Shown piece after piece: positions 56,548 through 64,000 of a stretch of 64,000 nucleotides of DNA. The position numbers and the translations under genes are program-made. The notes under the pieces are model-generated. The model did no database searches, was not told the origin of the DNA, and saw nothing but the letters and a program-made list of their open reading frames with translations. The stretch's first letter is position 1. Each line of letters begins with the position of its first letter. Location of the stretch: the NCBI GenBank assembly GCA_033239125.1, contig BSWB01000002.1, positions 155,916,409 to 155,980,408 of the forward strand, given 5' to 3'. This DNA is from Fagopyrum homotropicum (Eukaryota > Streptophyta > Magnoliopsida > Caryophyllales > Polygonaceae).

Positions 56548-57231
56548 ATGAATAACATGTTTTTTAACAAACTGAAGAAAGCTCGTCAGAATGCGAAGGG
56601 AAACCGCATTTTGATCACCGTTAATATTCTCGGGAGTTCTGGCCCGATTAGATTCATTGTCTACGAACGGGAGCTCGTTTCCAATGTGATTGACATCGTG
56701 CTCAAATCCTACGCTCGCGAGGGCCGCCTTCCTATCATTGGATCCAATCTCAACGATTTTGTGTTTTACTGCCCGACGACTGCTGGATCTGATAACCGTA
56801 AGTTTCGTAATCACTCGATTCAGGTTCGAGACTTCAAGTTGTAGGTTGTATTCATTATTTTGATTTCTGATCTAGTTCTGCAGATGTTTCTGATCGATGA
56901 GCTTGATTTTCGATCTTCTGTTTCTCCTCATGGTTGATATTTATGATTTAATTTCAATAAATCAGCATCATCATTATTAGGCGAGAAATGTTCCAAGGTT
57001 TAACTTCTGATAGTGATAATACTGGAATTGATGCTGTGTGCTGCAGCGATGAGCATGTCAGACGCCATCGGAGCGCGTGGTGGCCGGACCTTCGCACTGT
57101 GCAAGAAGTCGCCTCCAGCAGAGGAGGCCGGAGCTAGGGGTGGGGGTTCAACGCCAGGGCCGATCAAAGCAAAGAAGCGGGGTGCGAGCTTCAAAGCGTG
57201 GCTCAACAAGTCACTCTCCTTCAAGATTTGA
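56548..57231 (+). CDS. DUF7054 protein 2 (At4g22758-like)
   Basis: Two exons, 56548-56797 and 57047-57231, with a GT-AG intron of 249 nt; 144 aa. Starts MNNMFFNKLKKARQNAKGN. The conserved DUF7054 block ILITVNILGSSGPIRFIVYE, LKSYAREGRLPIIGSNLNDFVFYC covers about residues 21-77. Exon 2 encodes SDAIGARGGRTFALCKK, an Ala/Gly/Pro-rich linker and the same basic tail KAWLNKSLSFKI as gene 1. Intron position and phase match gene 1, so the pair arose by duplication, leader uORF included. Function of the family is unknown. The linkers have diverged most. Confidence 0.9.
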
Positions 57232-57556
57232 CTTCACTCTAAAACATAATTTGTTTCTCGCATGCCTCCAAAAGTCTTCTTCTCCACTTGGTTTGTTCGG
57301 TTTCAAAAGTTTGATGAATTTGGTGGTCCAAATGATGATGCATTTGTGTCTTTGTTTCATACCGGTCAAGGTCTGATAAACTCTGGACTCTTATTGGAAT
57401 CACACTTGTTTTTTCGCTTGTTGTTATAAGTCCGATTTGCTATTTGTATCAACATATCAAAAATTATCCAGCAGAGTTATGCCGATTCATTAAAGATTTA
57501 CAAAATTTCATTGATATGGTACATTTAAAAACAATTAGTTTAAGATCCGTACACGA

Positions 57557-57561
<5 letters not shown>

Positions 57562-57619
<58 letters not shown>
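57562..57619. repeat. (TA)n microsatellite
   Basis: About 58 bp of pure TA dinucleotide downstream of DUF7054 gene 2. ORFs rich in Ile-Tyr across it are artefacts. Confidence 0.95.
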
Positions 57620-57623
<4 letters not shown>

Positions 57624-57986
57624 ACTTTTAGTGATTTTTAGTATATTGATAACAGTGTATTGATCAATGATCGGTGATTCATGTACAAAAATATTAATTC
57701 GATATAATTAAATATCATACTCGGTAAAAAGTCATTAAATGTATTATTTATATTATATTTAAACCTTGTATTTATATATATACAAGTTCAAATTGTTAGA
57801 GTTATTTAATAACCGATGTAAGACAACAAAATACATAAAAATATAAATAAATTAAAAAATTGTGAATACCAAATAATTTTATAAAATAATTATGAAAAAT
57901 AAAATTATTATGTTTTAAAAAATTTACAGGAAATACAAAAATTTGATCTTAATATTTAATTATTAAAACGTCACATAAGTAATTTG

Positions 57987-57988
<2 letters not shown>

Positions 57989-58035
<47 letters not shown>
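57989..58035. repeat. (AT)n microsatellite
   Basis: About 47 bp of AT dinucleotide. The surrounding 57.6-58.8 kb is AT-rich without a gene. Confidence 0.95.
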
Positions 58036-58037
<2 letters not shown>

Positions 58038-58819
58038 AATAATGGGTTAAAAATATGTATGAGAAAAAGATGGCTTTTCAACCAAAACAACAAGGAAAAT
58101 CTCCATCTTTTAGTGAGATTTATTTGTTCACCGTTAATATTGCGTTTTTTTTTTTTACCATCTCGTATTTTCAAAAAATAATTTGTTTCTTGTATGAACA
58201 GGGTGAAGATGGATATCCATTGAAAACGCCCTAGAACAACCAAAAAGTCTAGAGAATTAGAAATAAAATGGAGAAGCCGTCAACTTTTAGATGTGTAAAA
58301 AAAATCAAACACATGAATATTATATATTTTATTGATATTCATATAATTTTAAATACCTATATGTGATATTTTACCATATCTACTAATATTAATATCAAAA
58401 TAAGTCCTTCATAATTGATTAAATACCTATATGTGATGCTTATTACTTATGGCAAGACAAAAACTACTTTGTTGTGTGATATTTTTCAACATTTTATTAA
58501 TATTTTTATATTTATTCAATGAAATATTATTAATTTTAACACAATTTTTTCTACTGAAAATCTAAGTGAGAATTTCTTCTAATTTATTTACATGTATATA
58601 TTTTTGCAAAATAACCTCGATTGTCATTAACCAACAAATATAAATTCACATCAAAATTTTAATATTATATTAACGATTTGCCAATATCTGTTAAGGTTTA
58701 CCTAAGAATTTAGGCATTATATATTCTTATTACTCCAATTTAAGCATACAACATTGCATGTTCTTAAATTGTGTTTAAATCATCTTGTAAGTACTTTTTT
58801 CTTTTCAAATTATCATTTA

Positions 58820-59111
58820 GGGCCCGTTTGGTTTTAACTTCGAAATAGTAAATGCAATGAAAACGAACCTAGTTCATACGTATACCTATGTTTATGAAAG
58901 TTTTTAGAATCATTCCTTGTGGGTTGAAGTAATTGGAGTAGAATTTGATTACTTTTGATATCATATAGGGAAACAAAATGTGAGAAATCAAGTGCATTTT
59001 GCATGAAACCACAATGAATGATTTCATAAAATTTCATGAATAAGGATATACATATAAACTAAATTTATTTTCATTACGTTTTCGTTTCCGGAGTTGAAAC
59101 CAAACAGGCCC
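58820..59111. mobile_element. Tourist-like (PIF/Harbinger) MITE, uninterrupted
   Basis: Ends GGGCCCGTTTGGTTTTAAC and GTTGAAACCAAACAGGCCC, flanked by TTA on both sides (58817-58819, 59112-59114). 292 bp, no coding. Homologous over its length with the split copy at 28938-29964. Confidence 0.9.
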
Positions 59112-59716
59112 TTAGCGTTTATTGACTTTATTCTATTGCGTTGTTATTGGTGTCGGGTACTTAGGGGTTTGTTTGGCATTTCTTAATTCTTATAAGATCA
59201 TCACTTAATTATTGTTGCTTTCAATATTATATCCGAGAATATACTCTATCTTCGAAAATAAGAATGAAAATCAATGAATTGATCAAGGGTCGCATTGGCT
59301 TTGAATTAAACAAAAATATAAATCACATCATACATCGGTTTAAAAAGTCAAACTTATTTTTTTTTAAAAATAATAATTTAGCAATTAGCAACATCATCAA
59401 TGGGTGTATGTTTTAAAACATTTTGGTGATGGGTGAGTTTATCGTTTTCCTTCACTAGCTTCTGATATTGATTTTAAGTTTTTTATGCTAATAATTAGTC
59501 GATACTAATAATATTGCTATGAATTATGATAATGATGGTACTAACTACTAACTAATGAACCCTTCAAAAAAAATAAAATAATAATGGTATGTTCAACAAG
59601 AAAAATGGCTTCATTAATGTTGCTATAAAAAAATTTGTTTTATTTTTTCTAAAAAATAATTCTGTAAGAAAAATATAAATGGTCTAGACTGAGTTTTTAG
59701 TCTATGGGCTTTTATA

Positions 59717-59920
59717 TTGAGCTGGGAAGTTATGGCCCAAAAATCAAATTGGGCCCATAGATATTTTTTTCCTTGGATGAGCTTCGGTTCGTAAATTAAA
59801 TTGGGCCTAATGGATTTATATTTTTTTGCTTTGAATGAGCTTCGGTTCGTAAGTTAAATTGAGCTGGATAGTTATGGCCCAAAAATTTGTTTTATTTTTT
59901 CTTTGAACGAGCTTCGACTT
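59717..59920. repeat. Imperfect tandem copies, roughly 60-75 bp
   Basis: The words atgagcttcggttcgtaaRtt and gttatggcccaaaaat recur two to three times, with a related gaacgagcttcgactt at the right end. Confidence 0.65.
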
Positions 59921-59949
59921 CCCATGTCATGAGAGATCGTTACCGCGTC

Positions 59950-60728
59950 ACTACGTTATCGAGAGTTGAGAGAGGGAGAGAGGATGCATCATAACATTGC
60001 ATTCATAAGCATACCACGGTCATATTATGTATAGTATCATAATGCATTTCTCTTTACTATTAGCATTATAATTCCGCTTTAGTGCTTTGTTTATTCGTAG
60101 CATTTTTCTTGAGATTTTCCTGTAAGAATGTTGAAGGTTATGCGCCTTGTATCTGAGGGGTGTTTGGTAGTAATATGTTCATGTATTTATTGCATTATCA
60201 TGTGTACTTTTTTATGCATCTTTAATGATTTTATCTTACCTTTGCTTCTATCTACATAATCTATCATGCATAATCTGTTCTTAGGGCTTGACCTTAGTTT
60301 TGGGAACGCTAACTAACGGGTTTCTTCCCGATTTTTGTTGTTAGGTTTTCCTTCTGACGTCATGTATGCTACCGAGGTTACCGTGCAGCTTGATGGTGTT
60401 TAGCCAGATTTCCGAGTGTCTTAGGACTTAGGATGTTATGCTTGATAGACTTTTGAGTAGACTCGTACTTTATTTGTTTAGACTACATCTTTCTTGTGTG
60501 AACCTTCTTAAATGATGTTGAGATTCTTTGGTTTATCTAGGTTATCTGCATGCACAAGCATTTTTCCGCAAATTTCTCTTGCTAATCAGGTTGAATGTTT
60601 TTCTATATTTGTCGTGTCCTTGTTAGAATGTCAAATCGATGTTGTTGTTGTTAAGCTATTATTGATGATTCCATTGTGTGAATAAGACATAATAGCGTCT
60701 CAATCCTCTAAATAATGGGGTGTTACAT
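59950..60728 (-). mobile_element. Possible solo Ty3-type LTR
   Basis: On the minus strand the sequence beginning at 60728 reads TGTAACACCCC, a common 5' end of plant Ty3 (chromovirus) LTRs. The other end and a 5-bp target duplication were not found, and no internal domains lie near. Left limit uncertain. No gene elsewhere in 59115-61230. Confidence 0.25.
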
Positions 60729-61230
60729 CCATGGCCATAAATAATGAATAAAATCAAGTTTATCTAGTGAAGGGTATGATTTTGAAATAGTCAAAAGTCT
60801 ATATAGCATGAATTGAAAAAAACACCCAAACATAAAAATTGACCTACAAAAAAACGTTCTTCAATTTGAAACACACAAATAACTATTTACATTGTGACCC
60901 CTCTTTCAATATTATTACCAAAAATGCTAGGAACATAAACCTAATAAAATGAACACCAAACTGGAGTCCGTCATGAACCCTTTTACTCTCTTCTTGAGAG
61001 GAAGTCCGTGTTCCACTTTTGTTCATATATTATTCACCAACGTTCGGGCAACATATGCGTTAATTTCCTACTACTTTATGAACTACTCTTCAATTGGGTA
61101 AATTCTTGTTACTTAATGAATTACTCTTTCATTTCTCCAAATTTTGTTGTACATAGCACCGTCCCATCTTCATCCTCGTCAAATTCGGTGGAAGCAACAC
61201 TGAGAGACTTGTCGATGTCATTCCCCAAAC

Positions 61231-61278
61231 GCAAATCTTTTGTAGACACGCTCTAGAGCGTGTCTGCAAAAGATTTGC
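61231..61278. repeat. 48-bp near-perfect palindrome
   Basis: gcaaatcttttgtagacacg and its complement meet at a central CTAG, with one mismatch in 24 pairs. The right half forms the start of the first 47-bp tandem unit. Confidence 0.9.
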
Positions 61279-61423
61279 ACATGCAAATTAAGTAAGGTTT
61301 TAAAGCGTGTCTACAAAAGATTTGCACATGCCAATTAAGTAAGGTTTTAAAGCGTGTCTACAAAAGATTTGCACATGCCAATTTAGTAAGGTTTTAGATG
61401 TGTATGCCAATTTAGTAAGGTTT
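61257..61423. repeat. 47-bp tandem repeat, 3.5 copies
   Basis: Units start at 61257, 61304 and 61351 (agcgtgtctRcaaaagattt...), with exact 47-bp spacing and very few differences, followed by a partial copy to about 61423. Confidence 0.92.
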
Positions 61424-61730
61424 AATGAAAGAAATTAATGAATATTGTGTTGGGATTTAGATGTGTGATAATGGAATTTCAGGAAACAATTTCCTAAACA
61501 TCTAAACAAGGATCGCATGCATAATAGATTCTATAAGGGAGAAAAAGAATACCTTTTGATGGGTGTTCAAAACTCTTCCCAGAATATGTAGAGTCCCAAG
61601 TGTTACTCCTCTAGTTGGTCCACCCGAGACAGAACAAAGATCGTCTTAACCTTCGATTGCTAGAACAAAGGATGAAGCTTTTGAGAGAGAATAATGGGGA
61701 GGAAAAACACGGCTGACTTATCCTCTACTC

Positions 61731-61750
61731 GATCGATCGATCGATCGATC
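61731..61750. repeat. (GATC)5 microsatellite
   Basis: Five perfect GATC units, also dense in potential Dam/MboI-type sites. The flanks are AT-rich without a gene (61424-62600). Confidence 0.9.
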
Positions 61751-62608
61751 ATATATATCAATAATAGGGTTGAGCTTTTTAATTTGATCGACCGATCATG
61801 GTTTTATTGTACACGATCTGCGCATCGTTATGTATTTTTGTAATTTTCAATTTCTGCAAGAGTTATTTTAAATTCATTATACAAGAAGATGAAAGTCCTA
61901 AGGAACCCGAATGATGGAGATCCATGAAGGTCCAAGATTGAAGATTTTTTTTTTATGGACCATACTAGAACCATTTATTTAATGCGTTATTGAATGCCTT
62001 GAATTCCACTTGTATGCTTGCTTGTTATTTTTTCTATGTGGTCGTTTTAAAATAACAATCACGCATCCTGAAAACATTCCTTAAAAGAATATTGAGAATT
62101 GCCTTTCCATATCATAATCGATCCCTATCTAGGAATTTGTAAGATAGGTTCCGTCAAAGCGAGGTGTCCTTACTTTGACCTAGATACATTGTGGGTATGC
62201 TCATACTGAGGGGCATGATGCTTTAATTTGGTTAACTCAACAAAAGACCAAAAGATGAATTTTTGGATTTTGAGGCATAAGAGTTATAAGGATTTATAAT
62301 TAGTAAAGGAGTTTACTTACCTTGATTATATGATACTTAGAGCAGTGCCAAAGTACGCTAAGGTTCATCTATGATAGGATCTTGAAGTCAATTTTCGCTT
62401 CGTAATGAAATTGAAAATATGAGTAGAAATGTGCAAAACTTTAATTGTTTATAATTGTTATAACAATTTATATCTTTTGCAAAATCGATCATAACTTATC
62501 TACATTTTATTATTCTATGTTTTTTGTAGTCCACCATGTCAAACAAAACCCTCAAATTTTCTTTACGCTCCATACTTGATTAAAAGAAATTGAACGAACA
62601 CAACTTCC

Positions 62609-64000
62609 TTGATTGAGAGAGAAATCAAAGAATTGTTCTCAGGCTGGAGAATCAAGAGGATGTCTTGGAACATCCAATCCCTGAACTCACATTGGACTCA
62701 TCTGATGAGGACCATGCGACATACATGGAGGATAAGAAGCAAGGAAATGTCTCCACTTCGGGTATTCATGTTATTGAAAATTTGTCAACTAATTCTATTT
62801 CATGGGTATTGGATACCAAATGTGTTCACATTACTTCGAATGTGCAAGCACTAAGAAATAGAAGGACATTGCGGATGGGAGAGGCAGATCTACGGGTTTG
62901 GAATAGAGCAAGGGTTGTTGTTGTTTCCATTGGAGACTATTGCTCGTCTTTACCTTCTGGCTTAGAGATATAACTTAATAACTGTTATTTTGTTCCATGC
63001 ATTACTAAGAACTTAAATTTAATTTCAGTTTTGAATCGTGAAGGTTATACATTTACCATTACTAATCACATTGTAATGGAGATTTATAGGAATGATATAT
63101 ATTATGGTCCTGAGAATATGAGTAGTAATGACTATACATGTTAGACTTCAAAACTGAGATATATAACATTAATACAAAAAGGCAAAAGTCGAATGAAACA
63201 AACGAAGCAAACCTATGACATTGTCGATTGGGTCACATTGGCATAAAGCGCATGGAGTAACTCCAAACAGTTGGATTACTTAAACCATTTGATTTGGAAT
63301 CATTTGAAACATGCGAGTCGTGCCTAATGGGAAAGATGACAAGGTCACCTTTCATTGGTAAGAGTGAACGGACTTCTAAACTTCTAGCCCTCATACATGC
63401 GGATGTATGTGGACCTATGAGTAAAGAGGCTAGATTTGGCTATCGCTACTTCTTTACATTTACTGATGATTTTAGTGGATACGGGTATATCTACTTAATG
63501 AAACACAAATCGGAATCCTTTGAAAAATTCAAGGAATTCCAGAATGAAATAGAAAGACAAACATACAAGAAGATAAAAGTACTTCAATCAAATCGAGGGG
63601 GCGAATATCTGAGCCATAAATTCGATCATCATTTGAGGAGTTGTGGAATTGTGACACAACTCACTCCCCTGGGCACTCCACAACTAAATAGTGTGTCTGA
63701 GAGGAGGAACAAGACTCTGTTAGACAGTGTCCGTTCAATGATGAGTTTTGGGATCTTCCATTATCCTTATAGGGATATGCTCTCCGAACAGCTGCATTCG
63801 TTCGAAACAAGACTCCTTCACGTTTAGTTGACAAGACACCATATGAGTTATGGACATGAAAGATTCCTTACTTGTCATTTATGAGGGTGTAGGGGTGCAA
63901 AACTTATGTAAAGTGTTTACAATCTGATAAACTAGCACCAAATCAGACAAATGTTACTTCGTAGTATATCCCAAGGAAACCAAGGGGTATGATTTCTACC
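62609..64000 (+). pseudogene. Degenerate Copia pol fragment, running off the window
   Basis: Plus-strand pieces in shifting frames: protease-like SWVLDTKCVHITSN (about 62800; the active-site DTG/DSG now reads DTK), GAG-pre-integrase GYTFTITNH (about 63040), integrase zinc-binding CESCLMGKM (63300) and integrase core 63294-63827 (HADVCGPM, FTDDFSGYGYIYLMKHKS, LQSNRGGEYLS, SERRNKT). The second catalytic Asp is replaced by Asn (SNRGGEY). Reading after 63827 shifts frame again and continues as TPYELW to the edge. Different lineage from the element at 40404. No LTR in view; the RT should lie beyond 64000. Confidence 0.85.

Noticed and set aside
57444..58243. ORFs with Ile-Tyr runs
   Set aside because: Translations of AT microsatellites.
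61257..61423. CRISPR-like direct repeats
   Set aside because: Units are contiguous tandem copies without unique spacers, and the genome is a plant.

Overview
The window is nuclear DNA of a flowering plant, almost certainly a eudicot. It is AT-rich and gene-poor. It has GT-AG introns (plus two GC donors), plant-specific gene families (CAR-type C2 proteins, a plastid-type phosphohexomutase, DUF7054 proteins), tRNA genes and dense nested transposons. Nothing bacterial, viral or organellar was seen. The species cannot be named from sequence alone.

Layout. 0-10 kb: a Helitron 3' end, a tandem array of three tRNA-Cys units split by a 4.45-kb retroposon (itself carrying a LINE), and a second retroposon of 2.3 kb. 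10.6-12 kb: a six-exon gene for a multi-pass membrane protein with CREST-like S/H/D/H/H residues. 13-15.2 kb: two hAT-type MITEs, a recent 309-bp tandem duplication and a well-formed tRNA-Thr(AGT). 16.1-18.9 kb: six-exon plastid phosphoglucomutase/phosphomannomutase-family gene. 19.4-26.2 kb: two divergent three-exon CAR genes. 27.8-30 kb: a hAT MITE, and a Tourist-like MITE interrupted by another hAT element. 30.6-36.7 kb: a 5.3-kb LINE inside an older element with inverted ends. 37.1-45.2 kb: a retroposon, then a LINE broken by a young, nearly intact Copia element. 45-48 kb: AT-rich DNA with a perfect 30-bp-arm inverted repeat and related motifs. 48.5-49.7 kb and 56.1-57.2 kb: two paralogous two-exon DUF7054 genes, each preceded in its leader by a conserved small upstream ORF. 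Between them lie a foldback element, a BAHD acyltransferase fragment between inverted repeats, and a hAT MITE. 57.2-64 kb: microsatellites, an intact Tourist-like MITE, a possible solo LTR, a palindrome with a 47-bp tandem array, and a decayed Copia element running off the end.

The host genes do not form a pathway. The most interesting signals are: (1) the paired uORFs (48 and 47 codons) sharing the peptide core FGSCMEGWYYRCIGVDP upstream of both DUF7054 genes, each opened by the first AUG after a TATATAAA box; (2) three retroposons bounded by target-site duplications that share one 3' module with a stem-loop but have long bodies without a recognisable reverse transcriptase; (3) four hAT-type MITEs with 8-bp target duplications and cores made of short self-complementary words. 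Exon coordinates were worked out by eye from splice signals, reading frame and family knowledge. No database search was run.
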